This document shows, piece by piece, positions 1 to 9,955 of a DNA stretch of 64,000 nt; position 1 is the first letter of the stretch; the number at the start of each line of letters is the position of its first letter. This DNA is from Diploptera punctata. Lineage: Eukaryota > Arthropoda > Insecta > Blattodea > Blaberidae. The stretch covers positions 1,240,001-1,304,000 of the forward strand of contig JASPKZ010003434.1 of the NCBI GenBank assembly GCA_030220185.1, given 5' to 3'. Made by a program: the position numbers and the translations under genes. The notes beneath the pieces are model-generated. The model was not told the origin of the DNA. It searched no databases and was given only the letters and a program-made list of their open reading frames with translations.

Positions 1-528
1 AAAAATGTGAAAGATCGTTCTCAGAACTTAAATTCGTTTAAGATTTTACTGTACAATGGTTATTTGTAAGACAGATATCTGTATTTCGCATAACGGGTGT
101 GCAGTGAGGCCGAAGTAAAATTTCAGGTACACCTACAATCTATACTTCACCCGGCAGCATAACATTTTTTGTCATAACGGAAATTCAATTAAATTGAATA
201 TAAACTAATGTATTTCTTTGTCTTTCCGCTTTATAAACATTTTTCATGAATTGTGTAGAAATATCCTTCCGTTTCCGCATTTTATACAAAATAAATGCAT
301 GTAAAATTATTATTATTTCGCCGGGACCAATAAATTTGTTCACATTGGACATTTCCGCATTATTCACGTTCCGGATTAAACAAGTTTTACTGTACTATAT
401 TAAGTGGTTACAGCATGTCTACCGAAAGGATAAGCTTACGAATCGAAGACCAATTTTGATATATTTTCCCACATCCTCTTTTATTTTGTACATAAATACA
501 GCATAATTAATAGTCAGGCGTAACTTTG
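1..528. other. AT-rich stretch, nothing recognised
   Basis: No tRNA-like boxes, reverse-transcriptase motifs or inverted repeats were found by eye. Short open frames on both strands overlap each other antisense and show no domain. Confidence 0.6.
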
Positions 529-536
529 CTAAAATT

Positions 537-1090
537 AATCATAATCATCATCATCATCTTCCAGGGATTAAGCCTGTTGGCTCGTTCCGGTATCATGAAA
601 GCTAGAATTGTTAAAATTGTTCAGACCATCTTCTGTGTGGGCGACCAACATTTCTTCTTCCGTGCGGTTTATAATTTAGCAATAATTTTGGAAATCTTCC
701 TTCTGGCATTCTATCAATATGTTCTTTCCAGTCGTTCCTATATTTAATTATTCGGTCTGTAAGTTTGAAAATATTTAGTTCCTTTCTTATATCTTAATTT
801 CTTTTTTTATCCAGCTGAGTATATCCTGCTATATTTCTTAAAAAATCTCGTCTCAGCTGCTTCCAATCTTTGTCCTTGTCTTTTAGTGATCGTCCAACAT
901 TCTGATCCATACATCAATACAGGAACAGCCATTACTTTATAAAATTTAAGTTTTGTTTTTTTTTCTTGTGTTTTTAAGGGTTCTTTTATAGTGCCATACA
1001 TTAGATTAAGTTTATTTATTTTGTCATTAATATCTTCAATTTTAACTTATGATAAATTGAAACCTAGATATTTAAAACTGTTCACCTGCT
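537..1090 (-). mobile_element. LINE-C 3' fragment (5'-truncated)
   Basis: Read on the minus strand, 807-1001 encodes the post-RT region of a LINE with the motifs KFYKVMAVPVLMYGSECW and RLEAAETRFFKK. It matches the LINE-C copy at 23562-25051, which has MAVPTILYGCETW. Downstream is a decayed C-terminus, then a tail of ATG/ATC triplets near 540-560. The last 230 bases nearly repeat 28333-28570. A possible short target duplication CTAAAATT flanks it (529-536 and 1091-1098). Stops and frameshifts make it a dead copy. The family assignment is by similarity to other copies in this window. Confidence 0.75.
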
Positions 1091-1154
1091 CTAAAATTTC
1101 TAAGATTCATAACATTCCATTCCATTAATTCAGTTTAACCTCTCGCCTTTTAAC

Positions 1155-1335
1155 AGCCACACGCCACCCGGCCTTACAGTGACACGACCATTTGGGAAAG
1201 GGACTTTAACTATGGATCACGTACATTCTTTTTTGACCACACAAGGATATGGAGAGCCTCCCTGAATGAGTGATCAACTCAATGTCAGAGCCTCCTCCGA
1301 GACATTCATACTAAACATGGCTAACATAACAATGA
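1155..1335 (-). mobile_element. SINE-1 gamma body without tRNA head
   Basis: This segment repeats the 3' body also seen at 16741-16990, 23140-23300, 46605-46830 and 8515-8610: a track with GACCACACAAGGA.ATGGAG, then GATCA.CTCAATGTCAG, then ACTAAACATGGC. In the other copies the body joins a tRNA-derived head. Here the head is missing and the segment runs into an AAT microsatellite. Confidence 0.7.
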
Positions 1336-1351
1336 TGATTATAATAATAAC

Positions 1352-1382
<31 letters not shown>

Positions 1383-1600
1383 CTTTATTTTAGCTGGCAG
1401 AGTTAAGGCCATAAGGCCTTCTCTTCCACTCAACCAGCGAATAGTAAAATTATACAAAAATTACGTACGAGTACATATTACAATTTTAAGATATTATTAA
1501 AATACAGAGTTACAAAATACAATGATGATGTGATCTAATACTAGCTAATACTAACAAAAACATAGAATAAAATTAAAATGATATAAAATAAAGTAAGTAG
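1336..1600 (-). mobile_element. LINE-D 3' UTR with AAT-type tail
   Basis: On the minus strand the sequence ends with GCCTTATGGCCTTAACTCTG, then a short AATAAAGC-like stretch and an ATT triplet tail (1340-1380 on the plus strand). The same terminal block lies at 9094-9160, 20400-20465 and 56550-56600. At 9418-9605 and 21795-21960 this UTR follows a reverse-transcriptase C-terminus, so it is a LINE 3' end. No coding part remains here. Confidence 0.75.
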
Positions 1601-1617
1601 CTTCCTAGATGATTATT

Positions 1618-1642
1618 AATGATGGCCAGATGATGTTTGGGG
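1618..1642 (-). mobile_element. SINE-1 central-domain stub
   Basis: About 25 bases match the SINE-1 central domain (GATGGCCAGATGATGTTTGG, minus orientation) as at 8620. The match stops where SINE-6 begins, so a SINE-1 copy appears to have been cut by the SINE-6 insertion or a deletion. Confidence 0.5.
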
Positions 1643-1985
1643 GTCTCGCGTCTTAAGCCGAATGGTTAAAGTAAGATGCCTTGGCGCGGTGCTACGGGAC
1701 TTGCGCTGGTTCGAGTTTCCATGAGGGGAGAAATATTCTCATGGAATTTCAACCAGTATGGGATCGGTGCCCACTCACATCGTGAGGAATTTGGGTAGCT
1801 ACAATAAGTAGCGGCTCCAGGTTGAGAAAACCAGTTATAACGGCCGAGGGACCCAACATGCTTACCACATGTTACCCCTATACTGGCAGGATGATCGTCT
1901 ACATCTGTAATTAGCACATATGGATGTGAGGCCAGCAGCCGGCTGATAGGCCAAGGGACCTTTTATGCCTGTCGCGCTAAGGAGG
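1643..1985 (+). mobile_element. SINE-6 (tRNA-derived SINE), full-length-like copy
   Basis: The head carries an A-box-like TAAGCCGAATGGTTA (about 1654) and a B box GGTTCGAGTTTCC (about 1709). The body includes GTATGGGATCGGTGCCCACT, GGGTAGCTACAATAAGTAG, a GTCGGGTCCC-like block and a terminal GCCTGTCGCGC. The same order of blocks recurs at 8195-8478 (-), 33330-33680 (-) and 54650-54930 (+), which defines the family. Transcription would be by RNA polymerase III from the internal boxes. The 3' end is not followed by a clear simple tail. Confidence 0.8.
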
Positions 1986-2167
1986 AGGAATTAGGTATAC
2001 TAAAAAAAGAAAATTAGACCAGAATCTCTGATTTTCACAAAAACATTGATAAATTCCTCAAAGTAAAATCATATTCGCTTTATAATGATAACAAAAACAT
2101 ATTCTGTAGATCTAGACAACAGTATATATATATTAATAAATTGGATAATAAAATTGTATAACACATT

Positions 2168-2260
2168 TTCAATAAAACCCAAATCACTAAACTAAAATGT
2201 TAAAAATAGCCAACGCGTTTTAATAGCGAAGCTATCACCTAGACAAGTTATTGATTAAAA
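2168..2260. repeat. Half of a palindromic MITE
   Basis: The block AAATCACTAAACTA ... AACGCGTTTTAATAGCGA repeats the left arm of the palindrome at 2672-2822. Only one arm is present here. A SINE-1 copy lies between this half and the complete palindrome. Confidence 0.6.
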
Positions 2261-2282
2261 AAAAAGTATTACACAATATTAA

Positions 2283-2671
2283 TAAAACCGTCCACCGCTG
2301 TGGTCTGGCGGTAGCGTGCTGCCTTGTTACGCAGCGGGCCCGGGTTCGATCCCCGGTCGGGACAGTTTTTCTGGGTGAGGTTTTTATCGGGGCTTTTCCT
2401 TACCTGTAAGACAAATGTAAGGAAAACTTTAAGGCCCAAACGGTCCCTGAAATTATATGGCCATCGCAATCATCATCATTCATATTCATCTTAGATTAAG
2501 CTTAGGATTAGGGACTCTCCTGCGGCACCACTATCATCATCACCCAATATATCACCGGGGTAACGTAACCCCGCCTTCCAGGCGCCCCAACCTCAGAAGT
2601 GGGTTACAAGTACGCCATGCCAGGAGAGAACACCAGGAATGTCGAAAGACAAACCTGGGGCATTTGAAAAA
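2283..2671 (+). mobile_element. SINE-1 alpha (head 1 + alpha body), near complete
   Basis: Head 1 starts at CCACCGCTGTGGTCTGGCGG with a B box GGGTTCGATCCCCGG at about 2341. The central domain follows (GTGAGGTTTTTATCGGGGCT to AAACGGTCCCTGAAATTATA). After an ATC-rich junction near 2465 comes the alpha body (CTCCTGCGGCACCACTATCA, GGTAACGTAACCCCGCCTTC, AACCTGGGGCATT), ending in an A-run. The head is tRNA-derived, giving polymerase III control. The alpha body is shared with SINE-2, which has a different head. Confidence 0.85.
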
Positions 2672-2822
2672 AAAAACCCAAATCACCTAACTAAAATAAT
2701 AAAATAGTCAACACGTTTCAATAGCGAGGTTATCATTATCAAGACTTGTTATTAAGAATCGCTATGGAAACGCGTTGACTCTTTTAATAGTCTAGTTTTG
2801 TGACTTGTGTTTTATTGACTAA
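2672..2822. repeat. Palindromic MITE, about 150 bp
   Basis: Left arm (about 2672-2735) and right arm (about 2750-2822) are imperfect reverse complements. The left has CAAATCACCTAACTA and GTCAACACGTTTCAATAGCG. The right, reversed, has CAAGTCACAAAACTA and GTCAACGCGTTTCCATAGCG. The whole unit can fold into one hairpin. No coding capacity. The superfamily cannot be assigned because the target duplication is unclear. Confidence 0.65.
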
Positions 2823-3205
2823 TTAACTACCCCCCCCAAATGGGAGTGAATGACCAATCACATTTCAATGATTTTTTATTTACAACCAATCACAGTCGTG
2901 TTTGGCCTAAAATTTACCAACTAAAGTTTATCATAATAAAGAATGCACCTCCTTTTTAACATTCTGAATAATTCAGAGCATTATTTTGCAGTGACTGACT
3001 CTCTAAAAAATACGGCTACCAGATTGTATTATAGTACATGAATGTCAGCAGAAAGTGCAATTTGTAACAATTGATTATACCACAAAAAAAAACACTGTTT
3101 GCACTTTCTTAAACGAATTATTTTCCAGGAAATGACGTTGCGGAAAAATATAATTCACATATTTACATCATAGGACATCAGAAATTAATTAATACCTATA
3201 ACGTT
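2823..3205. other. Unassigned intergenic DNA
   Basis: Contains a run of C at 2830 and ordinary AT-rich sequence. No repeat or coding motif recognised. The last part may be the 5' UTR of the LINE-E ORF1 that follows. Confidence 0.5.
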
Positions 3206-3335
3206 GGCGGACAGTGAGTAGTGAATATACTAGTCGCTCGTGTTTTTGCACAGTTTTCAGCAGGTGATTGTTTGTGTTTTACAGGTAGTCTCGGATATTT
3301 TAAATTTATTTGTGTGTACATTTATTCTGTATATA

Positions 3336-3706
3336 ATGGCGCCACGCAAAACAAAGAATTCCGACGAGAATAAAGAAGAAGTGACAAAGCGTGTGATGCA
3401 GGAATGTTTGAGGGACCCTGCCATGTTGCAGCTACTAAAGGAATCGGTGCATGAGGCGATAGTAAGCATAGAGAACCGAGATAGTAAGCGAGTTGAAAAC
3501 AACCATAGATCGGAACACTGACGTCATTAGACAGTTGGAGCGAGCTGTCGTTACAGGAAAGAGACGCAAAAATAATAAAACTAGAACAACTGTTGTGCGA
3601 AAAAACTGATTCCCTTGAACAGTACCAACGCCGCCAATGCTTGCGTATCTTTGGCATCCCTAAAAAGGACGCTGTGGACACGGATAAAATAGCTATTAAT
3701 TCTTAT
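3336..3706 (+). pseudogene. LINE-E ORF1-like fragment (coiled-coil, RRM-type leader)
   Basis: The frame from ATG 3336 starts MAPRKTKNSDENKEE and runs through a charged helix (KRVMQECLRDPAMLQLLKES) to a stop at 3521. In another frame, 3590-3706 reads EKTDSLEQYQRRQCLRIFGI followed by PKKDAVDTDKI. The motif LEQYxRRxxLRIFGIP is typical of ORF1 proteins of CR1/L2/Jockey-type LINEs, where a coiled coil precedes an RNA-binding fold. A frameshift near 3515 separates the halves, and nothing of the endonuclease follows, so this is an isolated 5' piece. It could instead be a domesticated or retrocopied ORF1, but the frameshift argues against a function. Confidence 0.6.
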
Positions 3707-3740
3707 GATGTGTGCAGTATCTGTAAGTTGGTCTTACCTT

Positions 3741-4080
3741 ACTGTACGATATTTCTCCTGGCTCTTCCACTGTAAATGTGTTTTTTCAATGTGATATTAT
3801 CCTCCGTGAGATACACTAAAATACGAAGGGTACACAATCCAGTGATCACTATTATAGTCTTTTCTCTTTATTAACCGTGAATAATATGTTCTACACGTTT
3901 CACTGTTGAATTTATATTGCAACTTATGTTTCTTTGCAACTGGTAAAGGCAATGGAATACTGTAGGCTATTTTCACAAGTTTCACTGCCTGATGATGAAT
4001 CCATGTTTCAAAGTATTTTACTTTATGGAAAATGTACAAGACTGTACCATGTTAAAAATGGTAGCTATATTTTTGTCTCT
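3741..4080. other. Unassigned DNA
   Basis: No motif or repeat recognised between the ORF1 fragment and SINE-2. Confidence 0.5.
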
Positions 4081-4084
4081 GATT

Positions 4085-4400
4085 ATTTTTAATGCCACCA
4101 GGTTTTCATATATGTCAATTCTGGCATTCTCCCCTGGCATTGGCGGAATTGTAATCAATTTCTTAGGTTGGGAACCTGGAAGGCGGATTTACGTTATCCC
4201 GATGATATGGCATAGAGAACCCATGATATGGTGTTTGATAAATGATAGTGGAGCGCCAGGGAAGTCCTTAACCTAAATTTCAAACGTAGACAACCTCATG
4301 AATAATTCCCTTTAAGGAAAAATTCCTATGGTCTGACCAGGAATCAAACCCGGGACCTCATAAACTGTAGTCAAACGATAACTGCTAGCCCCTGAGGGTG
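4085..4400 (-). mobile_element. SINE-2 (head 2 + alpha body)
   Basis: On the minus strand the head reads CAGGGGCTAGCAGTT... with a B box GGGTTTGATTCCTGG (reverse of about 4342-4356), then AGGAATTTTTCCTTAAAGGG. The 3' part is the alpha body (AAATCCGCCTTCCAGGTTCC, CCAATGCCAGGGGAGAATGC). Better copies of the head are at 18783 (+) and 26852 (-). The alpha body is the one carried by SINE-1 alpha behind an unrelated head. Confidence 0.75.
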
Positions 4401-4790
4401 TAAATTCGGGATTTTATACATTCCCGACAGGTTTTTTATTGGTATTCGAGATTCCACCAAGGTAATCGAGATAATCCCGCCTAAATCGAAATGCCTGGCA
4501 ACTTGTCCATTAGGATGCGATCAAAGGAAACTTTAAAATAAGGAACTACATAATTCATATAGTTGTCTTAATATTATCAGAGTTATTGTATGTAGGGGAT
4601 AAAGATATGGACAGGTCATATAACTGGACTGGGTGTCAGTAGAAATGCTTTCATTTTTTTATTGGAAACAACTTGGGAAAACCATGAGAAAGGCTTATGC
4701 GTGTATGGATCTAAGGAAGTGGAACGGGAGGAATGAACCGGATTCCTTTGGCTGAGAATGCGAAATTCAGCTTAAGAATACTTTAAGAAA
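4401..4790. other. Unassigned DNA
   Basis: No recognised motif. A minor inverted piece (CGGGATTTTATACATTCCCG at about 4408) is too short to classify. Confidence 0.5.
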
Positions 4791-5007
4791 AGTACAATTT
4801 ATTGTAATATCGCCAAGATAAAAATAGAGCATGTCATCGAATATTTAAAGGATGAAGGCCTACAACTCAATGGTATTAATAAACTGTTAGTTTGTGCTGT
4901 TGATGTAGTACTATTGGGCGATAGCGAGGAGATACTAAAGGCCAACACGCACACACTATTGAGTAACAGTAAGAAATTGGGATTGGATGTAAATATCAAT
5001 AAAACTA

Positions 5008-6297
5008 CGGAGGGTTGTTTCTGATCTCTAATAACAAATGATTTTTAAGTTTTACCTTAAGAAAAGCCGTGTCTCCACCATCGAGCATGCTCTAATTGAT
5101 GGCTCTTCATCCGAGCTATGGTTCGGCATCGGAGTTTCCGCTGCAGAGGACTCTTACGCAGCACAGCCATGTCTAGAAGTTCCCACTCCTCTTTATATGC
5201 TTTCCAGAGACCGTCTATTGTTCGAGGATGCCTGTTTCCCAGTATCCTTTTGAAGAGTCCAAAGACACAAAGTCCATCGGTGATGCATCAGGAGACTTCA
5301 CTGGGATGTTGCTGAATGGAATAGCATGTATTCCAGTTTCCTGCTCCATTTCTCCAGGAACGCCAAGGTTGAACCCGAAGTGTGACTGGAGGCCTTGTCT
5401 TGGCGCGCCCAGACTTGGTTTTTGTCTGTACCATAGAGATCTGGGATTTCAGTCGGGTAAATTGGGGTGAGAACTTCTTCCTGGTAGTACTGGGAGTTGA
5501 TTTTGGCCTTTTTAGCTACTCTACGAATGGTCAGTTTTTCATTGTAGCAATATCCCGCGATGACCATAAATCCATTGGAGAAACTTTCTCTGCATTCGGC
5601 ATACCACTTTTCAAATTTTGTTTCACCCCTTTCTCTATAGTAAATTGCCCGGGGTTTGTTGCAATCTCCTAGATAAACATATGCTTCATCAATTGTGACC
5701 AAAAATTTCCATTTTTCTCCTGCCAGGTGCTTTTCATAGTTTCCTGCTGTTGGTGCGGCATTTCGGCCCAATGTGACCTAGGCAACAATTTATGAACCCT
5801 GCTTTTGTGGCGCTTCTCCATGTTCATTATGGTGTTTACAGTTTTAAGGGATATTCCCAATCTGTTCGCAATCACCCTTTGTGTGGCAGGATTACCACCA
5901 GCGATAAGGACCTTGACCTTTCTGATTACATCTGAGGTGCGGGTAGTAGCAGGTCGTGGATTTGCCCGTTTTTTTCCTTTTGGAATTAATCGCAAGCAAC
6001 CCTTTCCCTTTTTATTAAGCACTGAGCTAATTCCACACTTTGACACCATAAAATTACGTTTTTGCAAGCCTCAATAATCGCGGAATAACTATAATTAGCG
6101 TCGGAAAGGGCAGAAATGTACCCTTCCCAAAACGGGTCTATCTGATTAGGCATTATGAGAGCAACACACGTGCGAGTGTAACAGAAGCAGCACACTGACT
6201 GGTGTGATCACCTCGCATGCTCCTGTCCTGATGACTCACATTCCAACGTCACAGTTTACTTGGAAAATCGTTATCAGAGATCGGAAACAACCCTCCG
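5008..6297 (-). mobile_element. Mariner-like DNA transposon inside RTE-A
   Basis: Terminal inverted repeats of about 28 bp occupy 5008-5035 and 6270-6297. Both begin CGGAGGGTTGTTTC and differ at two positions. TA dinucleotides flank the element at 5006-5007 and 6298-6299, and uninterrupted RTE-A copies have a single TA at this point (AAACTAAATATATGG at 30675), so the TA was duplicated on insertion. At 1290 bp the length is typical for mariner. The transposase lies on the minus strand and is frameshifted. Confidence 0.92.
5298..6195 (-). pseudogene. Mariner/Tc1-superfamily transposase, frameshifted
   Basis: Three overlapping frames make up a transposase. 6195-5986 has MPNQIDPFWEGYISALSDA, a probable DNA-binding start. 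6067-5669 has VLIAGGNPATQRVIANRLGI, a helix-turn-helix, and KSRVHKLLPRSHW. 5771-5298 holds the catalytic part: first Asp in FLVTIDEAYVYL, second Asp in VWARQDKASSHTS. A third Asp lies past the last stop, in VKSPDASPMDF (about 5270). The spacing from second to third Asp is about 36-37 residues as far as the broken frame allows, so a DD37D-like mariner relative is possible. Cut-and-paste activity is lost. Confidence 0.85.
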
Positions 6298-6418
6298 TAA
6301 ATATATGGTCACACATACAAATACATTATATAATGCAAATGGATAGCTAATGACAAATGAGGGTAATTTTGAGGAATGGCTGAATTCAAATACCTATGAA
6401 CAATAAGTTAATCATAAA

Positions 6419-6677
6419 TGGATACACCGCTGTGGTGTAGAGGTAGCGTGCTGCCTTGTCACGCAGCGGGCCCGGGTTCTATGCCCGGTTGGGACACGTT
6501 TCCTGGGTGAGATTTTTTCGGGGTTTTTCCTCACCTGTAAGTTAAATGTCAGAAAATTTTAAGGCCCAAACCGTCCCCTAACACCATCTGGCTATCATTA
6601 TCATCAATATCATATTCGGCTAAAGCTTAAGTTTAGTTTAAGGCCTCTCCTGGCGCATCATTAGCGTCATCACCAAG
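6419..6677 (+). mobile_element. SINE-1 copy, alpha type, 3'-truncated
   Basis: Head 1 at ACCGCTGTGGTGTAGAGGTA, B box CGGGTTCTATGCCCGG (one box base mutated), central domain and the first part of the alpha body (GGCCTCTCCTGGCGCATCAT). It sits inside RTE-A copy a and replaces part of it. The host deletion means no clean target duplication can be given. Confidence 0.8.
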
Positions 6678-7085
6678 AGAGATGGACAGGTGACTGGAGA
6701 AGACTTCATTACAGTGAAGTACATGGTCTTTATAAGAAGCCAGGTATAATGAGAACAGTTAAGTCTCATAGACTGCGATGGGCAGGACATGTGACACGAA
6801 AGGGGAATGAAAGACGTGCATGGAAGCTTCTTGTAAGAAAACCAAGGGGAAAACGCCCAGTTGGTAGACCAAGAATGAGGTGGGCTTATGTCCGCGCGGC
6901 CATGAACCTACGGGTTCGATAGTGCCAGTGAATTAGTGAGTTAGTTGAGATAAAACTAGAATATAAGCCTAAAACTTCTGTAAAATTTTACTGTTTGTGA
7001 ATCTAAAAATGAGTTTTTAAGGATTGTCATCTGGTAACCCTAAATGAGAGTGAGAGAATATTATCAAGTCGAACACGGCATCAGC

Positions 7086-7382
7086 GGGGCACGCCGTAGC
7101 ATAGTGGTTAAGGCACTGAGCTACAAGCCGGAGGGTCGAGGGTTCAAGTCCCGTTGGGGTCAGGATTTTTAAACTGACCCAAACCCTCTGGCGGCACTAT
7201 GGCCCTGGAGTCGACTCAGCCTCTAACGGAAATGAGTACCAGACACTTGTTCTGGGGGTAAAGGCGGCCGTCACGCAGGGCTGACAACCCGGCTGACATA
7301 TAGTGCCGATTGTCTAGAAAAAGTGGGAGCCTTAACCTCCTACTACCCCAAGGGCCTCCGGGCCTGTTGTGGGATCACTTTT
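7086..7382 (+). mobile_element. SINE-3, complete copy with 13-bp TSD
   Basis: Flanked by ACACGGCATCAGC at 7073-7085 and 7383-7395. The element starts GGGGCACGCCGTAG. It has a strong A box TAGCATAGTGG and B box GGTTCAAGTCC, then CTGACCCAAACCCTCTGGCG, GTCGACTCAGCCTCTAACGG, GGTAAAGGCGGCCGTCACGC and a terminal TGTGGGATCACTTT. The 297-bp length and direct repeats indicate retrotransposition. No ORF is present, as expected of a polymerase III transcript mobilised by a LINE. The partner LINE is not identified. Confidence 0.93.
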
Positions 7383-7395
7383 ACACGGCATCAGC

Positions 7396-7784
7396 TTGGT
7401 CTCATGACCAAGCTGAACTAAAACATTAAATAGAGGACAGATTTTATTGACTGGAAAACACATTTATTACAAATAAGGTGTTCCCATTATTAACAGTACG
7501 TGCTCTCTAGTAATTCAATGAGCACGTCTCGCACAATTAAAAATACAATAAAAAACTATGGTTAATATAACGTAAGAATAAACATCTCTCTAGACCCATA
7601 TCAAAGAAACCGGCATATATGACCATGATTTTATAAATTCATTGCCCATTAGTCATTACAATAACACCGTAAAGTTTCACCTTGCTTTAACCTCTTCCTC
7701 AGAGGTAGACTTTGCATGTCCAATTCCTCCCGGGCCTTATAGGGACTCGACTTACCGGGAGAGAATTTTTAATTCTGAATCTAA
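7396..7784. other. Unassigned DNA
   Basis: No coding motif or dispersed repeat recognised, apart from a short AGCACGT inverted word near 7500-7530. Confidence 0.5.
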
Positions 7785-8514
7785 CTCACTGGCACTATCG
7801 AACCCTTAGGTTCATGGCCGCGCGGACATTAGCTCTCCAAAAATTCCTATCTTGAGCTAATGTTTTCCAATCATTCCCTGTATAATCTGCTTCCTTCAAA
7901 TCATAGTTAATGTTATTCTCCCACCTCATCCTTAGTCTACCAACTGGGCGTTTTCCCTCTGGTTTTCCTACAAGAAGCTTCCATGCACGTCTTTCATTCC
8001 CCATTCATGCCACATGTCCTGCCCATCGCATTCTACAAGACTTAACTGTTCTTATTATATCTGGCTTCCTATAAAGACCTTGTAGTTCACTGATATGTAG
8101 TCTTCTCCATTCACCTGTCCATCTCTCTTTGGTCCAAAAATTTTCCTCCAATTCCAATTGAGGGTCTTTCCACTTTTCAGCGGTTGCCCTTTTACCAGCC
8201 GGCTGCTGACCCTTCACATCCACATGTGTCAATCACAGATGTAGATGATCAACAGCCAGTGTAGGGGTGACATGTGGTTAGCATGTCGAGTCCCCCAGCC
8301 GTTATAGCTGGTTCCTCAACCTGGAGCCTCTACTTATTGTAGCTACCCAATTGCCTCACGATGCTGGGTGGGCACCGGTCCCATACTGGCCGAAATACCA
8401 TGAGAAAATTTCTTCCCCATGGAGACTCGAACCAGCGCAAGTCCCGTAGCTCTGCGCCAAGGCTTCCTACCTTAACCTAAGAACTTTATTCTCAAATACT
8501 CGTAATCTCCTACA
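7785..8514 (-). mobile_element. RTE-A copy b (C-terminus and 3' end), split by SINE-6
   Basis: On the minus strand, 8004-7795 encodes MGNERRAWKLLVGKPEGKRP and the GRLRMRWENN motif, ending MNLRVR. 8232-8005 partly encodes GEWRRLHISELQGLYRKPDI. Host sequence resumes at 8479-8514 (AAGAACTTTATTCTCAAATA). The 3' terminus ACTCACTGGCACTATCGAAC is intact. The SINE-6 block (8148-8478) interrupts the reading frame. Confidence 0.88.
8148..8478 (-). mobile_element. SINE-6 copy within RTE-A copy b
   Basis: On the minus strand it starts near 8478 with the head (GCGCAGAGCTACGGGACTTG, B box CTGGTTCGAGTCTCC), then GTATGGGACCGGTGCCCACC, the GGGTAGCTACAATAAGTAGA block, and CAGCCGGCTGG. Host RTE-A reads TTTTCCT before and TAAGAACT after it. 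The left 45 bases are not part of other copies and may be an extra insert or a divergent 3' end. Confidence 0.8.
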
Positions 8515-8803
8515 CACATTTTTTTAACTAATACATGACATGGAGGGCTGAGTGATCAGCTCAATGTCAGGCCATTTCAGAGGCAACACGAACATTCATT
8601 CATACTAAATAAGACAAATATGATGGCCAGATGATGTTTGGGGACCATTTGGGCCTTAAAGTTTCTGGATATTTATCTTACATCTGAAGAAAAACCCCGA
8701 AAAAACCTTACCCAGGAAACTTGTCACGCCCGATGATTGAACCTGGGCCCGCTGCGTACGAGACAACAATATTACACCGATACCATAGCGAGGACAATTA
8801 ATA
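8515..8803 (-). mobile_element. SINE-1 gamma copy
   Basis: The right part is head 1 plus central domain in minus orientation (GACCATTTGGGCCTTAAAGT, then a degraded B box near 8737). The left part is the gamma body (GACATGGAGGGCTGAGTGAT). The junction is at ATGATGGCC near 8620, the same site as in other copies. Confidence 0.75.
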
Positions 8804-9015
8804 TTATAATAAATAATAATTATTAATAAACTACTGGTACAAAAATTCCCACGAATTTTATTTCTAGTCGATATTTAACATCTCACATTATAGTACCGTG
8901 AGTCAAACCTGAACGTGAAAGTTTAAAAAAAAGTTATTTTACTTGCCCTTAATCTACGACATAGTTCCTTTCCGAAGAAAACCATGTTGAGGGTTTTCAT
9001 GCATATCAAGTCATC

Positions 9016-9018
<3 letters not shown>

Positions 9019-9095
<77 letters not shown>

Positions 9096-9301
9096 CTAAT
9101 AATAATGCTTTATTTATTCTGGCAGAGTTAAGGCCATAAGGCAATCTCTTCCACTCAACCAGCACAAATACAAATAAATATTTGACAAATATAGATATAC
9201 ACTATACTAATTATAAACAGTTAAAGATATATTAAATGCAACAATGTAAATTTCATGTACAAACAACATTTTATAGGATAATAACAATAATAATACTTAC
9301 G

Positions 9302-9343
<42 letters not shown>

Positions 9344-9417
9344 TATAAATATGATAATTTATACGAGAAACACCAATTAATATATATACCTTACACTGGG
9401 TAATAATGAAGTCGAGG
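9019..9417 (-). mobile_element. LINE-D 3' UTR with long AAT microsatellite tail
   Basis: On the minus strand the conserved block GCCTTAACTCTGCCAGAATA leads into an ATT tail (9019-9093). A second AAT tract lies at 9307-9343 within the UTR. The poly-leucine frame read across this tract on the minus strand (9165-8923) is only the translated microsatellite. Confidence 0.8.
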
Positions 9418-9605
9418 TTAGAGCAAATATAAATTTAGATTTATTTTAAAAGATGCCAATGTCCGGCAGCCCCTTATTTCTTGTGGTAAGGAATTCCAGT
9501 TGCGAGAAGTGAAGATGGTATATGACATGGAGTGATGTGATGTCCTATATTGCGGTATATTAAGCAGGAGACTATGTTGTGATCTTGTGTTTAAGTTATG
9601 GTTTG
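9418..9605 (-). pseudogene. LINE-D reverse transcriptase C-terminus
   Basis: Reading from about 9605 to the stop at 9420, the minus strand gives TRSQHSLLLNIPQYRTSHHS, then SYTIFTSRNWNSLPQEIRG and FKINLNLYLL. The pattern of basic and hydrophobic residues followed by WNSLP is characteristic of the extreme C-terminus of CR1/Jockey/L2-like LINE polymerases. It sits directly upstream of the LINE-D 3' UTR. Upstream RT sequence is not recognisable, so the copy is 5'-truncated or decayed. The clade within these LINEs is not resolved. Confidence 0.75.
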
Positions 9606-9941
9606 AGGATAGATACTAGAAACGGGATGATAAATAATTGGGAATCGAGGTATGTAGGATCTTAAATAAGAGTTACAATAGAAAGATCTAAGCGTCTATA
9701 AATACGAATACAAAAACTAAACTTACGTCGATGAACTGCATCACGCTAATACGTAACCATCTATAATATTCGGTATGTAAGTGAAAGCAATAGTTTCACT
9801 CGACAATGGCTCTCCAGAACTGTCGTGCTAAGAATGTATTTATTTTGTTTTCGTTTTCTGATTGTTTTAATTATATTTTTATTCATTAATATTTCCTCAA
9901 AAAGTTTAAAAACTATAAAAGGAAGATAAAAAAACAATATT
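9606..9941. other. Unassigned DNA, possibly degraded LINE-D
   Basis: Between the LINE-D C-terminus and a LINE-B insertion. It could contain more decayed LINE-D coding sequence, but no motif is legible. Confidence 0.4.
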
Positions 9942-9955
9942 ATAATGTATTTTCA

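Larger units (their letters stand above)
4791..6955 (+). mobile_element. RTE-A copy a, interrupted by mariner and by SINE-1
   Basis: Pieces 4791-5007, 6298-6418 and 6678-6955 collinearly match the RT-to-3'-end part of RTE-A as seen at 30220-31403. The first piece includes GGTATTAATAAACTGTTAGT and the YADD region mutated to CAVD. The last piece encodes the GRPRMRW-type C-terminus and ends CGATAGTGCCAGTGAATTAGTGAGTTAGTTG. Internal deletions and stops show it is long dead. The interruptions are a mariner-like element with a TA duplication and a SINE-1 copy. Confidence 0.85.

Noticed and set aside
7086..7160. Possible functional tRNA gene (strong A and B boxes)
   Set aside because: The sequence does not close an acceptor stem and is the head of a 297-bp SINE with its own TSD. 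The same applies to the other SINE heads.
8923..9165. 80-residue minus-strand ORF rich in leucine
   Set aside because: It is the translation of an AAT microsatellite at the LINE-D tail.
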